NCBI GenBank assembly: GCA_913776825.1
Contig: CAJYPV010000022.1
Coordinates: 248,001 to 312,000, forward strand
Reading direction: 5' to 3'
Origin: Burkholderiaceae bacterium
Lineage (GTDB): Bacteria; Pseudomonadota; Gammaproteobacteria; Burkholderiales; Burkholderiaceae_C
Length of the DNA: 64,000 nt
Part shown: positions 26,638 to 36,554 of the stretch, one piece after another
How positions within the stretch are numbered: the first letter of the stretch is position 1
Layout of the letters: every line of letters begins with the position of its first letter
Made by a program: the position numbers and the translations under genes
The notes under the pieces: generated by a model
Databases searched by the model: none
What the model was told of the DNA's origin: nothing
Seen by the model: the letters and a program-made list of their open reading frames with translations, nothing else

Positions 26638-26659
26638 CTATGGGCTGTTGCGCCCATAG
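26638..26659 (-). promoter_or_regulatory. Leader hairpin just upstream of gene A start
   Basis: CTATGGGC and GCCCATAG pair perfectly (8 bp) around a 6-base loop, 16 bp before the start codon. Between hairpin and start lies GGAGCTCC, a self-complementary stretch that contains the ribosome-binding GGAG. The arrangement could tune translation or protect the 5' end. It is not followed by a T-tract. Confidence 0.4.
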
Positions 26660-26720
26660 GCGCGTCGTTTATCGATCTCTAACTTCCAGCGGCACCCGCC
26701 GAGGGATGCCGTCATTCGGG

Positions 26721-26747
26721 TTTTCGGACGCGGAATGACAAACTTGA
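26721..26747 (-). promoter_or_regulatory. Candidate sigma-28 (FliA-type) promoter for gene A
   Basis: On the - strand the sequence reads TCAAGTTT, 11 bases, TCCGAAAA. Against the flagellar sigma consensus TAAAGTTT-N11-GCCGATAA this is 7 of 8 at -35, exact spacing, and 6 of 8 at -10. It lies about 100 bp upstream of the gene A start, which would give a leader of roughly 90 nt containing the hairpin. Found by eye, without scoring the background frequency. Confidence 0.4.
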
Positions 26748-27351
26748 GGTAGCCCCGGCATCGTATGAGGGACTTTCTGAAATGAAGCATTCAAAAGGGC
26801 CAGGAGTCGGCCTCAGTTCACGCTTACATCTTGGACGTAAAGCCCGCGAATGCGGGGTGACAGGCTCTGGACAGGATCGCCGTTCAGCCCGCATTCATCG
26901 GGGTTGTCGGCCGTTGGCTCGCTGAATGAAGCGTTCAGACGTCTTCACAGACATGTAACGAACGCGGCGCGGGGTGGCTTCCTCATCGCGTTCCCGCCCA
27001 GTTTCGTGATGGAAGTCTCAAACCATCGAGCGACGGCCTGGCGGCGATTCGATCAATATCTCCGACGAGTTTGAGAACTCCGTGCGAAGTTTGGCGAATG
27101 GTGCTCGCGGGAATGTCGGGAATGGCGCGGGGAGTTTGAACGGGAATGTCCGGAAACTGGGCGATAACTGACGAAGTCGCGGCCACGGAATTTCGCGGAT
27201 CGTGCTTTGAATGCTGCCGATGAAATAACGCGTTCAGGCGGCGTTTATCGCTCGTTCAATTCCGTGAGAAACGTGATGGATTTGGCGAACCGGGCGTGTC
27301 GAGCCCGTGCGGCGCAGCGGCGCGGCCTGCAAGGCGACGGGGCGAAGTGCC
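26748..27351. other. Gene-poor interval with repeated TGAA-type motifs
   Basis: I find no convincing coding region here: the short open frames lack ribosome sites and recognisable motifs. Two similar elements occur 145 bp apart, TGAAATGAAGCATTCA at 26778-26793 and TGAATGAAGCGTTCA at 26923-26937, each partly palindromic (TGAA...TTCA). A small hairpin CCCGC-GAAT-GCGGG sits near 26843-26856. The interval is less GC-rich than the surroundings and lies between the start of gene A and the 3' end of the GntR-family gene, so it may hold distal regulatory sites for gene A. Confidence 0.4.
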
Positions 27352-28044
27352 TCAGTCCGCCGCGTGCTGGGTGGCTCTGAGGCCGTTGTCGAAATGGCGG
27401 CGCACCAGTTGCGCGGCGCGCGCCGCATCCCGCGCCAGGATGGCGGCGAGGATGTCGCGGTGCTCCTGCAGCGATTCCTGCAGCCGGCCCTGCATGAACA
27501 GGGAATGGTGGCGGTTGAGCTTCATCACCCGACGCAGATCGGTGATGAACTGCATCCGCCAGCGGTTGCCGTCGATCTCGATGATGCGCAGATGGAAGCG
27601 CTCATTGGCCGCGAAGAAGCGCTCGCGCTCCTGCAGCGCGGCTTCCAGCTCGTCATGGAGCGCCTGCAGTTCGGCGCGTTGCGCCTCGTCCGCGCCCTGG
27701 GCGACCTGGGCGGCGGCGTCGCTCTCCAGCAGCGACAGCAGCTGATAGGCCTCGCGGACGTCCCGTTCCGACATCTCGGTCACATAGGCGCCGCGCCGCA
27801 CCCGCATCGTCACCAGGCCTTCGCTGGCCAGCACCTTCAGCGCTTCCCGCATCGGGGTGCGGCTGATGCCGAGCTCGGCGCAGAGCTTGAGCTCATCGAT
27901 CCAGCTGCCGGGCTCCAGCTCGCGCGCAAAGATCTGCTGGCGCAGGCGCTCCGCCACCTCTTCATACAGCGCGCGCGGCGCGAGCGGCGTCACCGGCGCC
28001 GGGGAGGGCGTGGTGGCCGGAGCGGGAGCAGGAGCGCGGGACAT
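27352..28044 (-). CDS. GntR-family (FadR/FCD) transcriptional regulator
   Basis: From ATG 28044 the protein has 230 residues. Residues about 20-90 are a GntR winged helix ([20 protein letters not shown], then [20 protein letters not shown] and [12 protein letters not shown]). Residues about 95-225 are an all-helical FCD effector domain, with Asp/His metal-ligand candidates in [21 protein letters not shown] and [10 protein letters not shown]. An upstream ATG at 28122 would run into the 28117-28136 palindrome, so the shorter form is preferred, although no good ribosome site precedes it. It is divergent from the methylmalonyl-CoA mutase operon and is most simply its regulator, sensing an acyl-CoA or organic acid; that is inference. 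Confidence 0.85.
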   Translation of the reverse strand: MSRAPAPAPATTPSPAPVTPLAPRALYEEVAERLRQQIFARELEPGSWIDELKLCAELGISRTPMREALKVLASEGLVTMRVRRGAYVTEMSERDVREAYQLLSLLESDAAAQVAQGADEAQRAELQALHDELEAALQERERFFAANERFHLRIIEIDGNRWRMQFITDLRRVMKLNRHHSLFMQGRLQESLQEHRDILAAILARDAARAAQLVRRHFDNGLRATQHAAD

Positions 28045-28116
28045 GGAGGAGGGCAGTCGGCAGGAGAGCGGTGGGGACGTGCAACACGCGGAAGCCCGCA
28101 GTGTAGTCAAAGCTGA

Positions 28117-28136
28117 ATTCATAATTATGAATTCGT
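28117..28136. promoter_or_regulatory. 20-bp perfect palindrome, probable operator of the mcm operon
   Basis: GAATTCATAA and TTATGAATTC abut to make a perfect 20-bp palindrome, strikingly AT-rich for this genome. It lies between the divergent GntR-family gene and the mutase gene, 35 bp before the mutase start. GntR/FCD regulators bind short palindromes near their own promoters, so this is the obvious operator, and its AT-rich core could also supply a -10 element. Confidence 0.7.
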
Positions 28137-28171
28137 GCAGCGCTATGATCAGCGGCTTCCAGGAGTCCTTC

Positions 28172-30451
28172 ATGTCCAAGCCAGAACAGGTCCCCGGCGA
28201 CGCGTCGTCCGCGACCCGCGAGCCCCACGCCTCGAATCAGCCCGTGACGGGCAGCGCCGGTGGCGCAGCGACTGCATCGGCGGTGAGCGCCGCGACCGAT
28301 GCGGCACCCACCTTCGCCGCCGCGACCCTGGCGCAATGGCATCAGGCGGCGGCCAAGTCGGCACCGGGCGGCGATCCCTCGGCGCTGAACTGGCACACGC
28401 CGGAAGGCCTGGTGGTGAAGCCGCTCTACACCGCGGCCGACATCAAGGACCTGCCCCATGCCGACACCTTGCCCGGCTTCGAGCCCTTCCTGCGCGGCCC
28501 GCAGGCGACCATGTATGCGGTGCGGCCCTGGACGATCCGCCAATACGCCGGTTTCTCGACCGCCGAGGAAAGCAATGCCTTTTATCGCAAGGCGCTGGCG
28601 GCGGGCGGGCAGGGCGTGTCGGTGGCCTTCGACCTGGCGACGCACCGTGGGTATGACTCCGACCATCCCCGCGTGACCGGCGACGTCGGCAAGGCCGGCG
28701 TGGCGATCGATTCGGTCGAGGACATGAAGATCCTGTTCGACGGCATCCCGCTGGACAAGGTCTCGGTGTCGATGACCATGAACGGCGCGGTGCTGCCGGT
28801 GCTGGCGGGCTATGTGGTCGCGGCCGAAGAGCAGGGCGTGTCGCAGGCCCAGTTGAGCGGAACCATCCAGAACGACATCCTCAAGGAGTTCATGGTCCGC
28901 AACACCTACATCTATCCGCCGGCGCCGTCGATGAAGATCATCGGCGACATCATCGAGTACACCGCGGCCCACATGCCGAAGTTCAACTCGATCTCGATCA
29001 GCGGCTATCACATGCAGGAAGCCGGCGCGAACCAGGCGCTGGAGCTGGCCTTCACCCTGGCCGACGGCAAGGAATATGTGAAGACCGCCATCGCCAAGGG
29101 CATGGATGTGGACGACTTCGCCGGCCGGCTGTCGTTCTTCTGGGCGGTGGGCATGAACTTCTATCTGGAGATCGCCAAGATGCGGGCCGCGCGCCTGCTG
29201 TGGTGCCGGATCATGAAGGGCTTCCAGGCGAAGAATCCCAAGAGCCTGATGCTGCGCACCCACAGCCAGACCTCCGGCTGGAGCCTCACTGAGCAGGATC
29301 CCTACAACAACGTGGTGCGCACCACCATCGAGGCGATGGCGGCGGTGTTCGGCGGCACGCAGTCGCTGCACACCAATTCGCTGGATGAAGCGATCGCACT
29401 GCCGACCGAATTCAGCGCCCGCATCGCCCGCAACACGCAGCTGATCATCCAGGAAGAGACCCACATCACGAATGTGATCGATCCCTGGGCCGGCAGCTAC
29501 ATGATGGAGTCGCTGACCCAGGACATGGCCGACAAGGCCTGGGCCATCATCCAGGAAGTCGACGCGATGGGCGGCATGACCCAGGCGGTCGATTCCGGTT
29601 GGGCCAAGCTGAAGATCGAAGCCAGCGCGGCAGAGAAGCAGGCCCGCATCGACAGCGGCAAGGATGTGATCGTCGGCGTCAACAAGTACCGGCTGGCGAA
29701 GGAGGATCGGGTCGAGATCCTGGAGGTCGACAACGTCAAGGTGCGCGACAGCCAGATCGCCCGACTGCATCAGATCAAGGCCAGCCGCGACACCGCAGCG
29801 GTGCAGGCCGCGCTCGCCGCGCTGACCGAGGCCGCCCGCTCCGGTCAGGGCAATCTGCTGGACCTGAGCATCCGGGCGGTGCGCCTGCGTGCGACGGTGG
29901 GCGAGGTGTCCGATGCGCTGGAAGCGGTCTACGGGCGCCATCGCGCCGACACGCAGAAGGTCACCGGCGTCTATGCCGCCGCGTATGACTCGGCGGAAGG
30001 CTGGGCCCGCCTGCAGGACGAGATCGCCGCCTTCGCCGAGGACCAGGGCCGTCGGCCGCGCGTGATGATCGCCAAGCTGGGCCAGGACGGCCATGACCGC
30101 GGCGCCAAGGTGGTGGCCACCGCCTATGCGGATCTGGGCTTCGATGTGGACATGGGTCCGCTGTTCCAGACGCCCGAGGAATGCGCGCGCCAGGCGATCG
30201 AGAACGATGTGCATGCGGTCGGCGTGTCGACGCTGGCGGCCGGCCACAAGACGCTGGTGCCGGCCATCATCCAGGCGCTGAAGGACCAGGGCGGCGAGGA
30301 CATCGTCGTGTTCGTCGGCGGCGTGATCCCGGCGCAGGACTACGACTTTCTCTACCAGGCCGGCGTGAAGGGCATCTACGGCCCGGGCACGCCGATCCCG
30401 GCCAGCGCCAAGGATGTGCTGGAGCAGATCCGCCAGTCCGTCGCCGCCTGA
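28172..30451 (+). CDS. scpA: Methylmalonyl-CoA mutase, single-chain
   Basis: This 759-aa enzyme interconverts (R)-methylmalonyl-CoA and succinyl-CoA using adenosylcobalamin, feeding propionyl-CoA carbon into the TCA cycle. ATG 28172 has AGGAG 6 bp upstream. The first 45 or so residues are a low-complexity Ala/Ser/Thr extension not usual in the family. The barrel domain then begins ([55 protein letters not shown]). The C-terminal cobalamin-binding domain (about 625-755) carries the base-off motif DxHxxG as [13 protein letters not shown]. Catalytic and cofactor domains are on one chain, as in ScpA/MutB-type enzymes. The stop is 14 bp before the meaB start. Confidence 0.96.
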   Translation: MSKPEQVPGDASSATREPHASNQPVTGSAGGAATASAVSAATDAAPTFAAATLAQWHQAAAKSAPGGDPSALNWHTPEGLVVKPLYTAADIKDLPHADTLPGFEPFLRGPQATMYAVRPWTIRQYAGFSTAEESNAFYRKALAAGGQGVSVAFDLATHRGYDSDHPRVTGDVGKAGVAIDSVEDMKILFDGIPLDKVSVSMTMNGAVLPVLAGYVVAAEEQGVSQAQLSGTIQNDILKEFMVRNTYIYPPAPSMKIIGDIIEYTAAHMPKFNSISISGYHMQEAGANQALELAFTLADGKEYVKTAIAKGMDVDDFAGRLSFFWAVGMNFYLEIAKMRAARLLWCRIMKGFQAKNPKSLMLRTHSQTSGWSLTEQDPYNNVVRTTIEAMAAVFGGTQSLHTNSLDEAIALPTEFSARIARNTQLIIQEETHITNVIDPWAGSYMMESLTQDMADKAWAIIQEVDAMGGMTQAVDSGWAKLKIEASAAEKQARIDSGKDVIVGVNKYRLAKEDRVEILEVDNVKVRDSQIARLHQIKASRDTAAVQAALAALTEAARSGQGNLLDLSIRAVRLRATVGEVSDALEAVYGRHRADTQKVTGVYAAAYDSAEGWARLQDEIAAFAEDQGRRPRVMIAKLGQDGHDRGAKVVATAYADLGFDVDMGPLFQTPEECARQAIENDVHAVGVSTLAAGHKTLVPAIIQALKDQGGEDIVVFVGGVIPAQDYDFLYQAGVKGIYGPGTPIPASAKDVLEQIRQSVAA

Positions 30452-30465
30452 GCGCCGAACCCATC

Positions 30466-31626
30466 GTGTCCGATCTGTCCTCGGTCTCCCATCCGCTGAC
30501 GGCCGCGCTGCTCGGCGGTCCCGGACCGGCCCAGCGCCGCGCCGTGGCCAAGGCCATCACGCTGCTGGAATCGACCCGCGCCGACCATCGCGCTCAAGCG
30601 GATGCGCTCCTGACCGAGCTGCTGCCGCGTACCGGCCGGTCGCTGCGGCTGGGCATTTCCGGCGTGCCGGGCGTGGGCAAGAGCACCTTCATCGAAGCGC
30701 TCGGCCTGTTCCTGATCGAGGCCGGCCATCGCGTGGCGGTGCTGGCGGTCGATCCGTCGAGCTCGCTGTCCGGCGGCTCGATCCTCGGCGACAAGACGCG
30801 GATGGAGCGGCTGTCGATGGATGAGCGCGCCTACATCCGACCCAGCCCCGCCAGCGGCACGCTGGGCGGCGTCGCGGAAAAGACGCGGGAGGCGATGCTG
30901 GTCTGCGAGGCTGCGGGCTACGACATCGTGATCGTGGAAACCGTCGGCGTCGGCCAGAGCGAAACCGCTGTTGCCGGCATGACCGATCTCTATTGCCTGC
31001 TGCAGTTGCCGAATGCGGGCGACGATCTGCAGGCGATCAAGAAGGGCGTGATGGAACTGGCCGATCTGGTCGTCATCAACAAGGCCGATCTGGATGAGGC
31101 CGCCGCGACGCGGGCGCAGGCGCACATCACCTCGTCGCTGCGGCTGCATGGCTGGCGCGGACGCGTGGATCGGCCAGAGCGCGCGGCGTCTGTCGGGCCG
31201 ATGGAAGAGACCACGGCGGAGACCTCGGTCTGGCAGGCGCGGGTGATGCGGCTCTCCGCGCTCAAGTCCGCCGGCATCGAGGCCTTCTGGCGGGCGGTGA
31301 CCGACTTCCAGACCCAGCAGCGCAGCAACGGCGGCTTCGACGACAAGCGCCGCCATCAATCCCTGGCCTGGATGTGGGACCGCATCCAGGCCGGACTCAA
31401 GCAGCAGTTCAAGGCCGCCCCCGCCGTGCGCGAGGCGCTGGCTGACACCACCGCCCGCGTGCTGGACGGCCGCTTGGCGGCCTCCACCGCCGCGCGGGAG
31501 CTGCTGGCGATTTTTTCGGGTGACCGGGGCGCTGTGTCTGCTGCTGCTTCTGCAGCGACGGCGTCGGCGTCGGCGGTCCCCGGCATGGTGAAGACACAGA
31601 CCCCGGCCGGCCCCGTTCACGGGTGA
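30466..31626 (+). CDS. meaB: MeaB/ArgK-type GTPase chaperone of methylmalonyl-CoA mutase
   Basis: The product has 386 residues if translation starts at GTG 30466, 14 bp after the mutase stop. It is a G3E-type P-loop GTPase with GVPGVGKST (Walker A), DPSSSLSGGSILGDKTRM (switch region typical of MeaB), ETVGVGQSE (base II) and NKAD (guanine specificity). MeaB protects the mutase and gates cofactor loading, which fits its place directly behind the mutase gene. The C-terminal 40 residues are an Ala/Ser-rich tail outside the conserved family region. The frame is open far upstream, so the exact start is not certain. Confidence 0.92.
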   Translation: MSDLSSVSHPLTAALLGGPGPAQRRAVAKAITLLESTRADHRAQADALLTELLPRTGRSLRLGISGVPGVGKSTFIEALGLFLIEAGHRVAVLAVDPSSSLSGGSILGDKTRMERLSMDERAYIRPSPASGTLGGVAEKTREAMLVCEAAGYDIVIVETVGVGQSETAVAGMTDLYCLLQLPNAGDDLQAIKKGVMELADLVVINKADLDEAAATRAQAHITSSLRLHGWRGRVDRPERAASVGPMEETTAETSVWQARVMRLSALKSAGIEAFWRAVTDFQTQQRSNGGFDDKRRHQSLAWMWDRIQAGLKQQFKAAPAVREALADTTARVLDGRLAASTAARELLAIFSGDRGAVSAAASAATASASAVPGMVKTQTPAGPVHG

Positions 31627-31653
31627 CCGGCTCAGACCCAGAGGACCGACGAC

Positions 31654-33186
<1,533 letters not shown>

Positions 33187-33414
33187 TTTGGGCCCCCCAG
33201 TCGCTTCCGCTCCTGCCCCCGAGGGGCGCTGTCCGCTGGACCGGCAGAGCCGGATCCAGGGACGTGGCTTGACGACGGCCGGGCTGCGCCGGCCGGTTTG
33301 GTGGGCGTAGGGCTGGTGTTGAGGGCGGGGGGTTTGGTGTTGTGCTGTGCTGAGATGGTCCGGCGAAGCGTGTGCTCGACGGATGGTCAGAACCTGCTGA
33401 GATAGGGAACTGAG
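33187..33414. other. 228-bp pccB-pccA spacer with GC-rich hairpins
   Basis: No coding sequence is supported. The first 120 bp are runs of G and C with palindromes such as CCGGCAGAGCCGG and GGCCGGGCTGCGCCGGCC, a composition resembling the dispersed intergenic repeats of Burkholderiales. The last 25 bp hold the ribosome site (ATAGGGA) of the following gene. The spacer is unusually long for two subunits of one enzyme. Confidence 0.45.
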
Positions 33415-35469
33415 ATGTTCAAGAAGATCCTGGTGGCGAATCGCGGTGAGATCGCTTGTCGCGTGATCAAGACGGCGAAAAAAATGGGCATCGCGACAGT
33501 GGCGGTGTATTCGGAAGCCGACAAGGACGCGCGTCATGTCGAGCTCGCCGATGAGGCTGTGCTGCTGGGGCCCGCGCCGTCGCGCGAGTCCTATCTGGTG
33601 GCCGACAAGATCCTCGCGGCGGCGAAACAGACCGGCGCGGAAGCGATCCATCCCGGCTATGGCTTCCTCTCCGAGAACGAAGACTTCGCCCGCCGCGTGG
33701 AAGAAGAAGGCCTGGTGTTCATCGGGCCCAAACACCACGCGATCGCGGCGATGGGCGACAAGATCGCATCCAAAAAGCTCGCCAGCGAGGCGAAGGTCAA
33801 CACCATCCCCGGCCACAACGAGCCGATCCTGTCGGCCGAAGAAGCCGTGACGATCGCCCAGCGCGTCGGCTATCCAGTGATGATCAAGGCCAGCGCCGGC
33901 GGCGGTGGCAAAGGCCTGCGCGTGGCCTTCAACGACAAGGACTGCTTCGACGGCTTCACCAGCTGCCGCAATGAGGCCCGCGCCAGCTTCGGCGACGACC
34001 GGGTGTTCATGGAGAAATTCGTCGAACAGCCGCGCCACATCGAGATCCAGGTGCTCGGCGATGCGCAAGGCCAGGTGGTCTACCTCTGGGAACGGGAATG
34101 CTCGATCCAGCGCCGCCATCAAAAGGTGATCGAGGAAGCCCCGTCACCCTTCATCAGCGAAGCCACCCGCCGCGCCATGGGCGAACAGGCCGTGGCGCTG
34201 GCCAAGGCGGTGAACTACCAGAGCGCCGGCACGGTGGAATTCGTGGTCGGCAAGGACCAGTCCTTCTACTTCCTGGAGATGAACACCCGCCTGCAGGTGG
34301 AGCATCCGGTGACCGAATGCATCACCGGCCTCGACCTGGTGGAACTGATGATCCGCGTGGCCGCCGGCGAGCCGCTGCCCTTCACCCAGGACGAGATCCG
34401 CCGCGACGGCTGGGCCATCGAATGCCGCATCAATGCGGAAGATCCGTTCCGCAACTTCCTGCCGTCGACCGGCCGTCTGGTGAAGTACCAGCCGCCCGAA
34501 ACTTCGATGGAAGCGGCGAGCGATGAGCGCTTCGGCGTGCGGGTGGACACCGGCGTCTACGAAGGCGGCGAGATCCCGATGTTCTACGACTCGATGATCG
34601 CCAAGCTGATCGTGCACGGCCGTGATCGCGACGATGCGATCCAGAAGATGCGCGAGGCGCTCAACGGCTTCGTGATCCGCGGCATCTCCAGCAACATCCC
34701 GTTCCAATCGGCCTTGCTGGCGCATCCGGATTTCCGCCGCGGCGACTTCAACACCGGCTTCATCGCCCAGCATTACAGCGCCGGCTTCCATGCCGAGGAC
34801 GTGCCGCATGACGATCCGGATTTCCTGGTCGCGCTGGCCGGCTTCATCCGCCGCAAGGCCCGGGAGCGCGAGGCCGGCATCACCGGCCAGATGCGCGGTC
34901 ATGAGGTCCGCATCGAGCACGACTATGTGGCGGTGATCCATGAAGGCGAGGGCCGCTACAGCCGTCATCCGCTGAACATCACCGAATACGTCGGCGCGCT
35001 GGGCGAGGCGATGGTGAAGGTCGGCGGCCCGGATGGTCGGCCGTATCGCATCGTCAGCCTGTCCCGGTTGAACGACACGCGCATCGTCGGCACGGTCAAT
35101 GGCCAGCCCTTCGTGGCGCAGGCCGAGCGCGGCACGCCGAAGGCGCCGCTGGCCTATCGCATCCAGCACAACGGCCGCGCGATCGAGGTGACGGTGCTGT
35201 CGCCACGCGCGGCAGAGCTTCATGCGCTGATGCCCTACAAGGCGCCGCCGGACACCAGCAAGCTGCTGCTCTCGCCGATGCCGGGCCTGCTGGTCCACAT
35301 CGCGGTGCAGCCGGGCCAGATGGTGCAGGCGGGTGAGCGACTGGCGGTGATCGAGGCGATGAAGATGGAGAACATCCTCACCGCCAGCCAGGATGTGAAG
35401 GTGGCGGAAGTGCTGGCCAAGGTGGGCGAGAGCCTGGCGGTGGACCAGTCCATTCTTCGTTTCGAGTGA
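33415..35469 (+). CDS. pccA: Propionyl-/acetyl-CoA carboxylase, alpha subunit (biotin carboxylase + biotin carrier)
   Basis: The 684-aa protein is the ATP- and bicarbonate-using half of the acyl-CoA carboxylase. In order it has the biotin carboxylase N-domain ([15 protein letters not shown]), an ATP-grasp domain ([35 protein letters not shown]), the C-lobe (RINAEDP), a BT-type linker region, and a C-terminal biotinyl domain with the biotinylated Lys in EAMKMEN near residue 645. AGGGA precedes ATG 33415. It works with the pccB product, and the next gene follows after 10 bp. Confidence 0.94.
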   Translation: MFKKILVANRGEIACRVIKTAKKMGIATVAVYSEADKDARHVELADEAVLLGPAPSRESYLVADKILAAAKQTGAEAIHPGYGFLSENEDFARRVEEEGLVFIGPKHHAIAAMGDKIASKKLASEAKVNTIPGHNEPILSAEEAVTIAQRVGYPVMIKASAGGGGKGLRVAFNDKDCFDGFTSCRNEARASFGDDRVFMEKFVEQPRHIEIQVLGDAQGQVVYLWERECSIQRRHQKVIEEAPSPFISEATRRAMGEQAVALAKAVNYQSAGTVEFVVGKDQSFYFLEMNTRLQVEHPVTECITGLDLVELMIRVAAGEPLPFTQDEIRRDGWAIECRINAEDPFRNFLPSTGRLVKYQPPETSMEAASDERFGVRVDTGVYEGGEIPMFYDSMIAKLIVHGRDRDDAIQKMREALNGFVIRGISSNIPFQSALLAHPDFRRGDFNTGFIAQHYSAGFHAEDVPHDDPDFLVALAGFIRRKAREREAGITGQMRGHEVRIEHDYVAVIHEGEGRYSRHPLNITEYVGALGEAMVKVGGPDGRPYRIVSLSRLNDTRIVGTVNGQPFVAQAERGTPKAPLAYRIQHNGRAIEVTVLSPRAAELHALMPYKAPPDTSKLLLSPMPGLLVHIAVQPGQMVQAGERLAVIEAMKMENILTASQDVKVAEVLAKVGESLAVDQSILRFE

Positions 35470-35479
35470 GGCCGCGGTG

Positions 35480-35980
35480 ATGACCCCATCGAAGGACAAG
35501 CCCTATCGCATCCTGGGCATTCAGCAGATCGCCATCGGCGGGCCGGACAAGGCGGCGCTGCGCACCTTGTGGGTGGATGTGCTGGGCCTGACGGTCACCG
35601 GTCAGTTCGTCTCCGAGCGGGAGAACGTGGACGAGGACATCTGCACCATCGGCAGCGGGCCGCATCGGGTCGAGGTCGACCTGATGCAGCCGCTCGACCC
35701 GGACAAGAAGCCGGCGGTGCATGCCACGCCGCTCAATCACGTCGGCCTGTGGGTCGACGACCTGCCCAAGGCGGTCGAATGGATGACCGCGAACGGGGTG
35801 CGCTTCGCGCCGGGCGGTATTCGCCGCGGTGCGGCGGGTCACGACATCTGCTTCATCCATCCGAAGAGCAGCGCCGAATTCCCGATCGGCGGGGAAGGGG
35901 TGCTGATCGAGCTGGTGCAGGCGCCCGAGGATGTGATTGCGGCGCTGACGGCCCCGTCGGCCCCGTCGACCCCGGTCTGA
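35480..35980 (+). CDS. VOC/glyoxalase-family protein, possible methylmalonyl-CoA epimerase
   Basis: The product has 166 residues from ATG 35480 (or one more from GTG 35477). It is a single vicinal-oxygen-chelate domain: [19 protein letters not shown] opens the first beta-alpha-beta-beta-beta module, and [20 protein letters not shown] opens the second. Metal-ligand candidates are the Gln/His of the opening strands, HRVEVDLMQ and a Glu in GVLIELVQ. In a propionyl-CoA operon the missing step between carboxylase and mutase is methylmalonyl-CoA epimerase, itself a VOC enzyme. That function is attractive here, but generic glyoxalase-like proteins look the same by eye. Confidence 0.7.
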   Translation: MTPSKDKPYRILGIQQIAIGGPDKAALRTLWVDVLGLTVTGQFVSERENVDEDICTIGSGPHRVEVDLMQPLDPDKKPAVHATPLNHVGLWVDDLPKAVEWMTANGVRFAPGGIRRGAAGHDICFIHPKSSAEFPIGGEGVLIELVQAPEDVIAALTAPSAPSTPV

Positions 35981-36223
35981 CCTGAGGTGGGACGCTGCCG
36001 ACGGCCCCTGGATGGCACGCAGGGGCCGGGCGGGACGCCCCCGAAACGCACGCAATCATCGGCTGCGGCGCCCCGCCACTTCCGAGCGGGGTGCGGTCAG
36101 AGGTAAACTCCCGCCCTTCACCGTATTTCCGACGCTGCTCAAAGCGCCGGGCCCCTGGCGGGCTGTGGCTGGCGAGTCTGTGCCTTCGGGTGGGTGTTAC
36201 TTCAGTTCATTTCCGGAGCCAAC

Positions 36224-36388
36224 ATGGGCAACAAGATCATCACCGAAGCCGACCGTCGCGCTTCTCCCCGTCCCGCCGCCCCCAAGGGCGTCACGCTGAC
36301 CGCCGGTCGCGGCCAGAAGCGCAGCCTGGAGCGTGGTTCGCACACCCGCAGCAAGAAGAACCCGGGCAAGCGTCCGCATTCGGGTTGA
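36224..36388 (+). CDS. Small basic protein (54 aa), function unknown
   Basis: ATG 36224 is preceded by CCGGAG at the right distance. The 54 residues are strongly basic, especially the C-terminal half (AGRGQKRSLERGSHTRSKKN, then PGKRPHSG), with no hydrophobic segment, suggesting nucleic-acid or ribosome association. It has its own 130-bp leader and a strong terminator about 95 bp after the stop, so it looks like a separately expressed unit. The ribosome site, the base composition and the flanking signals make it a real gene in my judgement. I do not recognise a named family. Confidence 0.6.
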   Translation: MGNKIITEADRRASPRPAAPKGVTLTAGRGQKRSLERGSHTRSKKNPGKRPHSG

Positions 36389-36482
36389 GATCCGCGGGGT
36401 TCCGGCCCCGGCGCGATCCCGCTGACAGGCCCGCTCGACGAGCCTGCACCGACCCCAGGCCCGTTCCACGGCCTGACCCACC

Positions 36483-36506
36483 ACAGGCCCGCTCACACGG
36501 GCCTGT
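36483..36506 (+). terminator. Terminator after the small basic protein gene
   Basis: ACAGGCCCG and CGGGCCTGT pair perfectly (9 bp) around CTCACA, followed by GTCGTTTCT. It lies 95 bp after the small gene's stop and 49 bp before the flavoprotein start. Two partial copies of AGGCCCG occur just upstream. Confidence 0.65.
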
Positions 36507-36554
36507 GTCGTTTCTCCCCGGTCCTCCCGACCGATCCTTGCTCGATCAATCGCC

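Noticed and set aside
17046-26738. A + strand open frame of about 3230 codons
   Set aside because: It is the mirror of the 24-bp repeat in gene A. It lacks recognisable domains and its ends are arbitrary, whereas the - strand gene has a ribosome site, a conserved C-terminal domain and a paralogue.
26850-27186. Short open frames in the gene-poor interval upstream of gene A
   Set aside because: No ribosome sites, no family motifs and composition unlike coding DNA.
27962-30247. A 761-codon - strand frame opposite the mutase gene
   Set aside because: It is a shadow of a high-GC gene; the + strand product is full-length methylmalonyl-CoA mutase with its cobalamin motif.
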